A DNA stretch of 64,000 nt from contig CACLUR010000003.1 in the NCBI GenBank assembly GCA_902610175.1, forward strand, positions 1 through 64,000, read 5' to 3'. Positions 50,138-58,841 of the stretch are shown piece after piece. Below the pieces are notes generated by a model. The model did not search any database. It was not told where the DNA came from and saw nothing but the letters and a program-made list of their open reading frames with translations. Made by a program: the position numbers and the translations under genes. Position 1 is the stretch's first letter; every line of letters starts with the position of its first letter. This DNA is from an uncultured Alphaproteobacteria bacterium (GTDB lineage: Bacteria; Pseudomonadota; Alphaproteobacteria; HIMB59).

Positions 50138-50782
50138 TTATTTACTTTTAAAGAACTGATTATACAAAATGTAGGCAGCAAACATTCCAATAACTTGACA
50201 AGTAATAAAAAATATTACGGTCGAGGGATTAATACCCGTAAATGACTCAGTAAACATTCTAGCAATTGTTACAGCCGGATTTGCAAAACTTGTAGATGAT
50301 GTAAATATAAGAGCTGCTGTAATATAAATACCAACATTAAATGAAACTACATTTTTACCATCTGCTCTAGATAAAAGTATGACCAATAATAATCCAGTTG
50401 CAGCAAAAATTTCGGAAATATATATATTTGCTCCACTTCTTATATTTGAAGAAATTTCAATTACATTTAATCCAAAAATATAATTAGCAAAAAGTGTGCC
50501 TAGTACAGCTGCAATGATTTGTATTAGTATATAAAGAAATAAATCCCTAGAACTTAATTCTTTTTGTAAGAAAAATATAATTGAAACAATAGGATTAAAA
50601 TGAGCTCCAGAAAAATTTGCAAATATTCTAATTATAAAAATTAGTGTGAAACCTATGACAACAGCATGACTAAATAAAATTACCATTTGATCATTCGTAT
50701 ATTGCTGTCCTGCTATGCCAGATCCAACAATTGATACTAATAAAATAAATGTGCCTATAAATTCAGATATGTATTTTTGCAT
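50138..50782 (-). CDS. Aquaporin/MIP family channel
   Basis: 214 residues, six membrane segments. The second half-helix has SFANPAVTIAR, while the first reads GAHFNPIVSI, so the first NPA is NPI. The run TSSTSFANPAVTIAR with GINPSTVIFF is like the AqpS-type bacterial MIPs that often accompany ars genes, but no ars gene is near. It may pass water, glycerol or small uncharged solutes such as arsenite or peroxide. It follows the cobW operon on the same strand with a 145-base gap. Confidence 0.88.
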   Translation of the reverse strand: MQKYISEFIGTFILLVSIVGSGIAGQQYTNDQMVILFSHAVVIGFTLIFIIRIFANFSGAHFNPIVSIIFFLQKELSSRDLFLYILIQIIAAVLGTLFANYIFGLNVIEISSNIRSGANIYISEIFAATGLLLVILLSRADGKNVVSFNVGIYITAALIFTSSTSFANPAVTIARMFTESFTGINPSTVIFFITCQVIGMFAAYILYNQFFKSK

Positions 50783-50927
50783 TTTTTAAGTCTTAATGTA
50801 TCATTGCTAAGTTTTAAAGAAATGTATTATGAATTTTTAGTTACATACCTTGATTAACCATCTCTATTGTTTTCTGCTAGCACTAGTTTAATGATACATA
50901 TTTTTTACAAATAATTAAATCTAGGAA

Positions 50928-51170
50928 TTAATCTAGTGAATTAATATCAGACTCTAATATTTCATCTATAGGTTTATGTACACGCCAAATTTTTGTTAAT
51001 TTGTCTTTTTTTCTAGCTGTAATTACAGTTTCTGTAGGTGGACAATCGGGTTCATGACAATTTAGTTCTGCAACATTTAAAATTGTATTTTCTGTCAATT
51101 TAAATTTCTTTGTTAATAATTTTTTTAAATTTCTTATAGCTTCTGCATTTGGTTTTTTTTTGTTAAACAT
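50928..51170 (-). CDS. Conserved small protein of the cobW operon
   Basis: 80 residues. Basic N-terminal helix, then AELNCHEPDCPPTETVITAR, whose two Cys and a His could bind metal. The C-terminus IWRVHKPIDEILESDI is also family-like. I recall similar small proteins beside COG0523 GTPases and WD40 genes, without known function. The start overlaps the WD40 stop by one base; it is last in the operon carrying a Zur-box-like element. Confidence 0.75.
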   Translation of the reverse strand: MFNKKKPNAEAIRNLKKLLTKKFKLTENTILNVAELNCHEPDCPPTETVITARKKDKLTKIWRVHKPIDEILESDINSLD

Positions 51171-52216
51171 TAATTATTTTCCTCATCGCCCCATATCGAT
51201 GTCCACAAAATATTTCCACCCATATCACCTATCAATAAATTTGAACGATCACTAGTTACTGCTATAGCTGAGACTTCAGAGCTAGTAGAACTCCGAATAA
51301 TAATTGTATTATCTAAATTTTCAATTTGAGACAAAAAAACTGAGCCATCACTAAATCCAGTAAAAATTGCATTTTCATTAGGAAATGGCTCTACTAATTT
51401 GACTAGTTTTTTTCCTAAATATGGAAAACAAATAGGTTCACGACCCTCTGGTCCATCTCCATCAAATGGCCAACAAACCGTATATTCAGCCCCTGAAGTT
51501 GCTAAATATTTTGAGTCATGAGCAAAAGCAAAACTTTTAACTTTTGTTACATATCCTGACATTCCTGCAGCATATTTATCTTTTAAACGCCAAAAATGTA
51601 AGCGGTTTTCTTGCATAGATGTCACCAAGTATTTTCCATCAGGACTAAAAATTACTTTGTTGTGAGAGCCTTTCCAAATCAAGTCTGATGATTTCCATTT
51701 ATTACTGTAATCTTTCTTCCAAAGAGTTACTCCTCCATATCGAGAAACTGCCATTCTTCTTCCTTTTTTATCGAATGCAACTCCCCCAATGGTACTATCA
51801 TGTTCAAATAATTTTGGCACTTTTTTATCCGGTGCCCAGAGATATACAACCTTTCCAGATGAACAAACTAAACTCCCATTACTCGCAGTTACATTATCTA
51901 CCCAACGAGATCCAAAGTTCCCAATTTCCTTAACCTCACCATTAAGAGAGATTTTTAAAAACCGACCATCATCTCCACCAGTTAAAATATTATTACCATC
52001 TTTGGACATGCATAAAACAATACTTTTGTGAGCTTTTATCGGCTCAGAACTTTGTTCAGAGTTAAATATTCTCACACTACCATCTCCAAAACCAACTGCT
52101 ATAGAATTTCCTATTGAGACAGCATTAGTGATTGGGATTCCAAAATTAAATACAGTTCCTCTTTGTTCAAATTTAGTTTTATTTAATTCTTGGAAGTTTT
52201 TAGCATCAGCATTCAT
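51170..52216 (-). CDS. WD40-repeat protein
   Basis: 348 residues arranged as about seven blades (VRIFNSEQSSEPIKAHKSIV, GRRMAVSRYGGVTLWKK, GKYLVTSMQENRLHFWRL, SKYLATSGAEYTVCWPFDG among them). No signal peptide, so cytoplasmic. It probably serves as a docking platform or helper of the neighbouring CobW-type GTPase; its role is unknown. It overlaps cobW by 4 bases and the small gene by one, within a zinc-linked operon. Confidence 0.88.
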   Translation of the reverse strand: MNADAKNFQELNKTKFEQRGTVFNFGIPITNAVSIGNSIAVGFGDGSVRIFNSEQSSEPIKAHKSIVLCMSKDGNNILTGGDDGRFLKISLNGEVKEIGNFGSRWVDNVTASNGSLVCSSGKVVYLWAPDKKVPKLFEHDSTIGGVAFDKKGRRMAVSRYGGVTLWKKDYSNKWKSSDLIWKGSHNKVIFSPDGKYLVTSMQENRLHFWRLKDKYAAGMSGYVTKVKSFAFAHDSKYLATSGAEYTVCWPFDGDGPEGREPICFPYLGKKLVKLVEPFPNENAIFTGFSDGSVFLSQIENLDNTIIIRSSTSSEVSAIAVTSDRSNLLIGDMGGNILWTSIWGDEENN

Positions 52217-53184
52217 GCTGATTTACAGTTTTCAAATCCTTCTCTTAAATTCATACTTTCAAGATTTCTGCCAATAAAAACAATACGAGAGCTACGGTCT
52301 TTCCCCTCTGGCCATTTATCCATTTTTGATGCATCCATCAACATATGTACACCTTGGAATACGTATCGATCACTCTCTCCTTTAAAATCAAGAATACCCT
52401 TAGATCTTAATATATCCTGACCCTTTGTTTGTAATAATTTGCTAAACCAGTTTTGAAATTTTTCCATATCTAGAGGTGTTTTAGAGACAAAAGATAAACT
52501 TGTTACGTCATCATCATGCTCATGGTCATGATCTGATGTGAGAAAATCAGGTTCTACATCTAAAACTCGTTTTAAACTAAATGCATCTAAATCAAGAATC
52601 TCACTTAAAGGAGCACCACATTTTGTTGTATTAATAATTTTTGCAAAAGGATTAATCTTTTTTATTCTTTCTTTAACAGTCTTTAATCCGCCCTCATCTA
52701 CAAGATCCATTTTGTTTAACAATACCACATCTGCGAATGCAATTTGTTCCTCTGCTTCATGATGATCTGTTAATTGTGAACTTAAATGTACAGCATCTGC
52801 AACTGTAACAATCGCATCTAACTTTGTTCGATCAGCAACGTCTTGATCAACAAAAAATGTTTGAGCAACGGGGGCAGGGTCAGCTAATCCTGTGGTCTCT
52901 ACTATTATTGCGTCTAGTTTGTCGGCCCGTTTCATAAGTCCACTTAAAATACGGATTAAATCACCTCTAACAGTGCAACAAATGCAACCATTATTCATCT
53001 CAAAAACTTCCTCATCAGCATCAACAACAAGATCATTATCAATCCCTTGTTCACCAAACTCATTAACAATTACAGCATATTTTTTTCCGTGTTGTTCTGT
53101 TAAAATTCGATTTAAAAGAGTTGTTTTTCCTGCTCCAAGAAATCCTGTTAAGACTGTTACTGGCACTTGATGAAGATTATCCAA
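52213..53184 (-). CDS. CobW/COG0523-family metallochaperone GTPase
   Basis: 323 residues. Walker A GFLGAGKTTLLNRI at the N-terminus, the family metal motif CICC in NNGCICCTVRGDL, an ETTGLADPAPV switch and NKMD. A His/Asp run (SDHDHEHDDD) lies near residue 220, and a CobW_C domain closes the protein (YVFQGVHMLMD). These GTPases deliver zinc or another metal to client proteins when the metal is scarce. The upstream TGTAATAATATAACA equals the right znu Zur box, suggesting zinc-starvation induction. Confidence 0.92.
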   Translation of the reverse strand: MDNLHQVPVTVLTGFLGAGKTTLLNRILTEQHGKKYAVIVNEFGEQGIDNDLVVDADEEVFEMNNGCICCTVRGDLIRILSGLMKRADKLDAIIVETTGLADPAPVAQTFFVDQDVADRTKLDAIVTVADAVHLSSQLTDHHEAEEQIAFADVVLLNKMDLVDEGGLKTVKERIKKINPFAKIINTTKCGAPLSEILDLDAFSLKRVLDVEPDFLTSDHDHEHDDDVTSLSFVSKTPLDMEKFQNWFSKLLQTKGQDILRSKGILDFKGESDRYVFQGVHMLMDASKMDKWPEGKDRSSRIVFIGRNLESMNLREGFENCKSA

Positions 53185-53253
53185 TTAAGATACCTTTTTT
53201 ATAAGTTGATTTGTTTTCATTATTAACTGTTTCAAAATACTGTAATCAAAACT

Positions 53254-53268
53254 TGTAATAATATAACA
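53254..53268. promoter_or_regulatory. Zur-box-like 15-mer upstream of the cobW operon
   Basis: TGTAATAATATAACA is identical to 39939-39953 between znuC and znuA. It lies 70-84 bases before the cobW start. Unlike the znu site it has no second box beside it. The rest of 53185-53449 is AT-rich with no gene seen. Confidence 0.7.
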
Positions 53269-53449
53269 TTTATTAGTCAAGTAATAATTTTTGCTGACAT
53301 AGTTCGAAATAAAACCTCTATTTTTTTTATGTCTTTTTATAAAATCATTTTTTCAGGAAGTCTTGACATAAAGATTGGTAAGTAAATGTGAAATTACACA
53401 TACAAAGTTGCATTTTCGAGTCAGCGTAAGGTTGAAGTGGGGAACGTTT

Positions 53450-54763
53450 TTAGTCTACTTGTTCCAGGGCTTTTTTTACTTTTGTAAACATTTCATCGAC
53501 CTGATTTTCGTTAATTATTAAAGGTGGAGAAAATGCGAGCGTATCTCCGTTAGCTCTAACCATTAAGCCAAGATCCCAAGCTTTTTTCATGGTTTCAAAC
53601 CCTCTTGCACCAACTGCGTTACCTTTAGGCTCTAATTCTAGTGCAGCAATCACTCCTAAATTTCTAATATCGATTATATGTTTTGTGCCCTTCAGGCTAT
53701 GAGCGGCTTCCTCAATAATAGGAGCCATATGAGCAGCATTATCAAATAATCCCTCTTCTTGATAAATATCTAGTGTTGCTAAGGCTGCAGCGCAAGCAAC
53801 AGGATGACCAGAGTAAGTGTATCCATGAAATAATTCTATTGGAGCATCCGCATTTTCCATCATTGATTCATATATAAAGTCTTGAACTATGGTTGCACCC
53901 ATAGGGATGGTGGCATTTGTAATACCTTTTGCACATGAAATAATATCAGGTGTTACACCAAAAAACTCAGAGCCAGTTGCTTTTCCCATACGGCCAAAAG
54001 CAGTTACTACTTCATCAAAAATTAATAAAATGTCATATTTTGTGCAAAGCTCTCTTAATCTTTTTAAGTATCCTTTAGGCGGAGGCAGCGCACCAGTTGA
54101 TCCAGCTATTGGCTCAACAATTACAGCTGCAATAGTTGATGCATCATGCAATTGAACAAGACGCTCTAAATCATCGGCAAGTTCTGCTCCATGTTCAGGT
54201 TCACCTTTTGAAAAAGCATTTAATTTTAAATTGTGGGTATGGCGTAAATGGTCAACACCATTTAGCATTGATCCGAAGTACATTCTATTTTTTACCATAC
54301 CACCTACGCTTATTCCTCCAAAACCCACACCATGATAACCTCTTTCGCGACCTATTAATCTAGTTTTAGATGAATGTCCACGTGCACGTTGATAAGCTAG
54401 TGCAATTTTCAATGCACTATCTACTGCTTCAGATCCTGAATTAGAAAAGAAAACATGATTCATTCCTTCAGGAAAAATCTCTGCTAAACGATTAGCTAGT
54501 TCAAATTGTTTTGGATGTCCAAATTGAAAAGGTGGTGAGTAATCAAGATTTTCAATTTGTTTATTTACAGCTTCTTGAATTTTTTTTCTACCATGACCAG
54601 CGTTTACACACCACAGTCCTGCAGTGCCATCTAAAATTTCTCTATTATCATCACTGATAAAATGCATATCCTTGGCTCCGACAATAATTCTAGGGTCTTT
54701 TTTGAATGTCTTGTTGGGAGTAAAAGGCATCCATAGCGGTTCTAAGTTATTAGGTTTATTCAT
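53450..54763 (-). CDS. Class III omega-aminotransferase, beta-alanine--pyruvate type
   Basis: 437 residues, fold type I. FSNSGSEAVDSALKIA, RGYHGVGFGGISVGG, LLIFDEVVTAFGRMG and the PLP lysine in ISCAKGITNATIPMGA are intact. The N-terminus LWMPFTPNKTFKKDPRI resembles omega-amino acid:pyruvate aminotransferases (beta-alanine, taurine or related amines). The exact amine donor is uncertain. Monocistronic between the cobW control region and a small hypothetical gene. Confidence 0.88.
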   Translation of the reverse strand: MNKPNNLEPLWMPFTPNKTFKKDPRIIVGAKDMHFISDDNREILDGTAGLWCVNAGHGRKKIQEAVNKQIENLDYSPPFQFGHPKQFELANRLAEIFPEGMNHVFFSNSGSEAVDSALKIALAYQRARGHSSKTRLIGRERGYHGVGFGGISVGGMVKNRMYFGSMLNGVDHLRHTHNLKLNAFSKGEPEHGAELADDLERLVQLHDASTIAAVIVEPIAGSTGALPPPKGYLKRLRELCTKYDILLIFDEVVTAFGRMGKATGSEFFGVTPDIISCAKGITNATIPMGATIVQDFIYESMMENADAPIELFHGYTYSGHPVACAAALATLDIYQEEGLFDNAAHMAPIIEEAAHSLKGTKHIIDIRNLGVIAALELEPKGNAVGARGFETMKKAWDLGLMVRANGDTLAFSPPLIINENQVDEMFTKVKKALEQVD

Positions 54764-54813
54764 ATATTGTTAAAAATTTTATTCCTGAATTTGCATTCTG
54801 TCTATGATTGTTT

Positions 54814-55101
54814 TTAGGACTTATAGCCTGACAAATAAATATCAACCATTACAGATATCATTACTTTAGAATATTCATTCTTATAGAACTCAGGATAATG
54901 ACTGTCCTCTTTTAAGATGCCTTCATAATCCCATTCTAGGCCAAATGCTTTGTATTCACCTTTTTGAAGTAATTTATAAAAATACTCTTCGTTTATTTTT
55001 GAAAAACTATCCTCCTTGATTTTATGTTTCTTGTTCCTTAGTAAAAAATACAGATAAAGTGCGAATATATTAGTTTTTTCCCTATCCAAATTAGATTTCA
55101 T
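54814..55101 (-). CDS. Hypothetical protein, 95 residues
   Basis: Starts MKSNLDREKTNIFALYLYFL and appears helical and Lys/Tyr-rich, with no membrane segment or recognised motif. The last third (FYKNEYSKVMISVMVDIYLS) could pack as an amphipathic helix. I do not recognise the family. It diverges from osmC across a 48-base gap and follows behind no obvious partner. Confidence 0.6.
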   Translation of the reverse strand: MKSNLDREKTNIFALYLYFLLRNKKHKIKEDSFSKINEEYFYKLLQKGEYKAFGLEWDYEGILKEDSHYPEFYKNEYSKVMISVMVDIYLSGYKS

Positions 55102-55149
55102 TCTTTGATTTTATGATGGCGTTTATAAATTTCCATACTATTTTTAACT

Positions 55150-55602
55150 ATGTCTGAATTATCCATAAACTTGAAATGGAAACTTGAAGAGGGTGAATTA
55201 GCACCAGGCAAATTCTCCAATTCTCATGAAATTTCTTTCAATGATAATTATAATATTACCGCAGATGCTGCCCCTGATTGGGGAGGGAGCCCAGATTATA
55301 CAAATCCAGAACAAGCCTTGGCAGCCTCAGTTAGCAGTTGCCACATGATGACTTTTTTAGCATTAGCAGCCAAAATGAAATGGCCAGTAAATTCCTATGA
55401 AGATAAGGCTGACGCTTATTTAGGCAAAAATTCCAAAGGGCAGATGGCTGTGACTAAGATAGTCCTTCATCCTGTTGTGACATTTAGTGGAGAATTTACG
55501 ATTAGTAACCAAGATATGAAGGACATGCATGATAGATCTCATCGATATTGTTTTGTTGCTAACTCGTTGGCTGATGAAGTTGTATTTGAAGTTAGTTTAT
55601 GA
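55150..55602 (+). CDS. OsmC-family peroxiredoxin
   Basis: 150 residues. The two redox cysteines of OsmC/Ohr are in AASVSSCHMMTFLALAA and SHRYCFVANSL. It reduces organic hydroperoxides with lipoyl or thiol donors, complementing katG nearby. It heads a three-gene set with an enoyl-CoA hydratase (4-base overlap) and an acyl-CoA synthetase. Confidence 0.9.
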   Translation: MSELSINLKWKLEEGELAPGKFSNSHEISFNDNYNITADAAPDWGGSPDYTNPEQALAASVSSCHMMTFLALAAKMKWPVNSYEDKADAYLGKNSKGQMAVTKIVLHPVVTFSGEFTISNQDMKDMHDRSHRYCFVANSLADEVVFEVSL

Positions 55603-56402
55603 GCACAGATAGACAATCATCACTTGTAAAAATCACGGAACTGGAAAACGGGATATTTAAAATCATCCTCAGCGATCCAAGTCATCAAAACACCTTATCA
55701 GAAAAAATGATTGATGAGCTACAATCTGCATTTGATCATTTCAATTCTAGTCCTAGTAGGGTTATCATTTTATCCTCTACAGGAAAAGTTTTCTCAGCTG
55801 GTCATGATTTAAAAGAACTTAAAGCTGCTCGGTCTCATCCTGATAAGGGTAAAGAGTATTTTCAATCAATTTTAAAAAAATGCTCAAGATTAATGCAAAC
55901 AATAGTCAACCATTCGAAACCTGTCATAGCCCAAGTAGATGGAGTTGCTACAGCTGCAGGATGTCAATTGGCACTAAGTTGTGATTTGGTTTATGCCTCT
56001 TCTAACTCAAGGTTTGCTACACCAGGAGTAAACATTGGCCTTTTTTGTTCAACTCCAATGGTGGCCCTTTCTCGAAATACAACCTCAAAGCACTCCATGG
56101 AAATGCTTCTTACAGGGGAGCTAATATCTGCTGATGAGGCAGAGAAAAAAGGTCTTATTAATAAGAGTGTTAATGGGGAAGAGCTAGAAAACCTAATATT
56201 AGAAAAAGCCAATAAAATCAGCTCAAAATCTGGTACCACATTAAAAATTGGTAAAAAAGCATTTTATCGACAAATTGAAATGCCTTTAGCTGAAGCATAT
56301 GAGTATGCTTCAAAAGTAATGCTTGAAAACATGTTGGACCAAGATGCTAAAGAAGGAATAGAAGCTTTTTTAGAAAAACGATCTCCAAATTGGAAAGAAT
56401 AA
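55599..56402 (+). CDS. Enoyl-CoA hydratase/isomerase family protein
   Basis: 267 residues, crotonase fold. The oxyanion loop is in STGKVFSAGHDLKELKAA, and VDGVATAAGCQLALSCDLVYAS is the second family signature. The canonical second catalytic Glu position reads NIGLFCSTP in place of the usual Glu-containing loop, so activity may differ from a standard hydratase (isomerase, hydrolase or thioesterase variants are known in the fold). It overlaps osmC by 4 bases. Confidence 0.85.
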   Translation: MSTDRQSSLVKITELENGIFKIILSDPSHQNTLSEKMIDELQSAFDHFNSSPSRVIILSSTGKVFSAGHDLKELKAARSHPDKGKEYFQSILKKCSRLMQTIVNHSKPVIAQVDGVATAAGCQLALSCDLVYASSNSRFATPGVNIGLFCSTPMVALSRNTTSKHSMEMLLTGELISADEAEKKGLINKSVNGEELENLILEKANKISSKSGTTLKIGKKAFYRQIEMPLAEAYEYASKVMLENMLDQDAKEGIEAFLEKRSPNWKE

Positions 56403-56411
56403 AACCTTAAG

Positions 56412-58058
56412 ATGGTCAATCCCTATAATCAGGATTTAGATGCAAATTCTGCTAACTATCAACCTCTCACCCCATTATCATTTCTAGAAAGAGCTGCAGA
56501 TGTATTTCCAGAGTTTACTGCAATTGTTCATGGTAATCTTCGAAGATCCTATGCTGAATTTTATCTTCGCTCTAAAAAATTAGCCTCAGCTTTATCTCAG
56601 CAGGGCATGACAAGAGGAAGTACAATATCAACTTTGTTGTTGAATACACCTCCAATGCTCGAAGCTCATTATGGTATTCCAATGTGTGGAGGAGTAATCC
56701 ATGCTATCAATACCCGTCTTGATGCCGCGACCATTGCCTTTCAACTTGAGCACGCTGACTCACAGTTTTTATTATATGATCGAGAGTTATCAGTAACTGT
56801 AAAAGAAGTTTTGAGTCAATGCAAAGTAAAACCTCAATTAATTGAATTTATAGATAAAGAACACTTCTATGAGTCTCTCGATAATTTTGATTTAGATGTA
56901 ATAGACTATGAGGAATTTTTGGATCGAGGAGATAGTAATTATCAATGGCTTATGCCAGAAAATGAGTGGGATGCAATTTCTGTTGGATACACTTCTGGTA
57001 CTACCGGTGATCCCAAAGGGGTAGTCTCTCATCATCGTGGGGCTTATTTATTAGCTCAAGGTAATGCAATGGTTGCCTCAATGCCTAAACATTCAGTGTA
57101 TCTTTGGACACTCCCGATGTTTCATTGTAACGGCTGGTGTTTTCCATGGACCATGTCGGCAATTATTGGAACTCATGTTTGTCTACGCCAAGTTAGGGCA
57201 GAACCAATATGGAATAGTATAAAAAACCATAAAGTTAGCCATTTATGTGGGGCACCCATCGTAATGTCAGTTATTTTATCACAAGACCAAAAAAACAGAT
57301 TTAACATAACTCATGAGGTTCAATTTTTTACTGCAGCTGCACCACCACCAGAAAATATTCTTAGAGAAATGCAAGAGTCAGGATTTTTAGTAACCCATCT
57401 TTATGGTTTGACTGAAACGTATGGACCAGCTGTCATCAATGAGTGGCATCAAGAATGGAATTCATTAGACATGAATGCACAAGCATCACTTAAAGCGAGG
57501 CAGGGTGTACGATACCTTCCTCTAGAACATCTCAAAGTTCTTGACCCAGATACTATGAAGCAGGTACCTGCCGATGGCAAAACAATTGGTGAAGTTATGT
57601 TTCAAGGAAATATTGTGATGAAGGGTTATTTAAAAAATAAATCTGCAAATCAAAAAGCTTTTGAAGGTGGTTGGTTTCACTCAGGAGATTTAGCAGTGAT
57701 GCACCCTGACGGTTATCTCCAGCTAAAAGATCGATCAAAAGATATTATAATATCTGGTGGAGAAAATATTTCATCGATTGAAATTGAGGAAGTATTCTTA
57801 AAAAATGATTGTGTCAGCGCTGCAGCAGTTATTGCTATTCCTGATCAAAAATGGGGCGAAGTCCCCTGTGCTTTTATTGAACTAAAGAAAGATCAAAATT
57901 GGAATGAGATACATGCAAAACAGTGGTGCGAAGAAAACTTGGCATCATTTAAAGTTCCTAAATATTATTTTTTTGAGAACATTCCTCGAACTTCAACTGG
58001 CAAAATTCAAAAATTTATATTGAGAGAAAAAGGAAAGAGTCTTACTGGAACAAATTGA
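56412..58058 (+). CDS. Acyl-CoA synthetase (AMP-forming)
   Basis: 548 residues, ANL superfamily. The AMP-binding P-loop is YTSGTTGDPKGV, followed by HLYGLTETYGP, WFHSGDLAVM, LKDRSKDIIISGGENIS and the C-terminal Lys in PRTSTGKIQK. It activates a carboxylic acid, possibly a medium- or short-chain one, to its CoA ester. It closely follows the crotonase gene, so they likely act in the same acid catabolic route. It ends in a GC-rich hairpin. Confidence 0.92.
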   Translation: MVNPYNQDLDANSANYQPLTPLSFLERAADVFPEFTAIVHGNLRRSYAEFYLRSKKLASALSQQGMTRGSTISTLLLNTPPMLEAHYGIPMCGGVIHAINTRLDAATIAFQLEHADSQFLLYDRELSVTVKEVLSQCKVKPQLIEFIDKEHFYESLDNFDLDVIDYEEFLDRGDSNYQWLMPENEWDAISVGYTSGTTGDPKGVVSHHRGAYLLAQGNAMVASMPKHSVYLWTLPMFHCNGWCFPWTMSAIIGTHVCLRQVRAEPIWNSIKNHKVSHLCGAPIVMSVILSQDQKNRFNITHEVQFFTAAAPPPENILREMQESGFLVTHLYGLTETYGPAVINEWHQEWNSLDMNAQASLKARQGVRYLPLEHLKVLDPDTMKQVPADGKTIGEVMFQGNIVMKGYLKNKSANQKAFEGGWFHSGDLAVMHPDGYLQLKDRSKDIIISGGENISSIEIEEVFLKNDCVSAAAVIAIPDQKWGEVPCAFIELKKDQNWNEIHAKQWCEENLASFKVPKYYFFENIPRTSTGKIQKFILREKGKSLTGTN

Positions 58059-58076
58059 GGGTGGCTCTCACCACCC
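58059..58076. repeat. GC-rich hairpin after the acyl-CoA synthetase gene
   Basis: GGGTGG, loop CTCTCA, CCACCC starts at the base after the synthetase stop. It is followed by an A-run rather than a T-run on the plus strand. It may stop or stabilise both convergent transcripts. Confidence 0.6.
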
Positions 58077-58086
58077 CCAAAAAAAC

Positions 58087-58170
58087 TTATAATTTTGAAC
58101 CCACGATCCCGGCTATTAACCAAATAATCAATATTATAAAAGGGTAGTGTCCTGTGAACATGTCAGCCAT
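58087..58170 (-). CDS. 27-residue single-span membrane micro-protein
   Basis: ATG at 58170 to TAA at 58087 encodes MADMFTGHYPFIILIIWLIA and seven more residues ending in Lys-Leu: a short polar start, then about 15 hydrophobic residues. A perfect AGGAGG (58177-58182, minus strand) lies 6 bases before the ATG, ideal spacing in a genome where such sites are rare. It is too small for standard gene finders. It could be a subunit of a membrane complex, like other micro-proteins of this size; identity unknown. Confidence 0.6.
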   Translation of the reverse strand: MADMFTGHYPFIILIIWLIAGIVGSKL

Positions 58171-58217
58171 TTAAAACCTCCTAGATTCCATGGAATAAGA
58201 TTAAAGGTTTATATGTA

Positions 58218-58236
58218 ATATGCAATAATTGCATAT
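58218..58236. promoter_or_regulatory. Perfect 19-base palindrome, operator candidate
   Basis: ATATGCAATAATTGCATAT: nine base pairs around a single central base, no mismatch. It lies between the divergent micro-ORF (58170) and pncC (58362), within the 188-base gap. No repressor gene is adjacent. The rest of the gap is AT-rich promoter-type DNA. Confidence 0.5.
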
Positions 58237-58361
58237 ATTATTTTTAAAATTGTTGATTTTTCTGTTGATAATCAGAGTAAAAATCATTTTTTTATGCAAT
58301 TTTTAGATACCTATAAGTACCATTGTTATTTTGTAGTCCTTATAATAAGTATATCTAGTTG

Positions 58362-58841
58362 ATGACAGTAGAATCAAAAATAATCAAATATCTCTTAAAT
58401 GAAAATATTACCCTATCTACAGCGGAGTCTTGTACGGGTGGTTTGCTGGCAGCGAAATTTACATCTAAGCCAGGAATATCTAAAATTTATAAGAGCGGAT
58501 TTATTACATATTCAAATGACTCAAAAATTAAACATCTAAAAATCTCCCCCAATACTCTCAAAAGATATGGTGCTGTCAGTCGCCAAGTCTGTGCTCAGAT
58601 GTGTTTTCAATTACATAAAATTACAAAAAGCCAATTAACGTTTTCGACAACAGGTGTGGCTGGCCCAGATGGGGGAACTAAATTAAAACCAGTAGGTTTA
58701 GTATTCATAGGAGTATATTTTAAAAAAAAAATTTATGTTGAACAATTAAAGTTTGGTCCAAGACTCTCAAGAGCACAAATTCAAAAGCTTACAGTTAAGG
58801 AATGTTTTCAAATGGTAAGCGAGATACTAAATGGGCTATAA
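58362..58841 (+). CDS. pncC: Nicotinamide-nucleotide amidase (CinA C-terminal domain)
   Basis: 159 residues from the ATG at 58362. It is the stand-alone CinA/YdeJ domain: STAESCTGGLLAAKFTSKPG and TTGVAGPDGGTKLKPVGLV are the two signatures. It deamidates NMN to nicotinate mononucleotide in pyridine recycling, feeding NadD-type synthesis. Its stop lies 11 bases inside the helicase gene, so translation is coupled. Confidence 0.92.
   Translation: MTVESKIIKYLLNENITLSTAESCTGGLLAAKFTSKPGISKIYKSGFITYSNDSKIKHLKISPNTLKRYGAVSRQVCAQMCFQLHKITKSQLTFSTTGVAGPDGGTKLKPVGLVFIGVYFKKKIYVEQLKFGPRLSRAQIQKLTVKECFQMVSEILNGL

Noticed and set aside
56412-58058. DmdB-type methylmercaptopropionate-CoA ligase for DMSP use
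   Set aside because: The N-terminus does not match the DmdB start I know, and no dmdA, dmdC or acuH-like set is nearby; left as a general acyl-CoA synthetase.
58059-58076. Intrinsic terminator after the acyl-CoA synthetase
   Set aside because: The stem is good but A residues follow on the plus strand and the T-run precedes the stem on the minus strand, so orientation is wrong for both.
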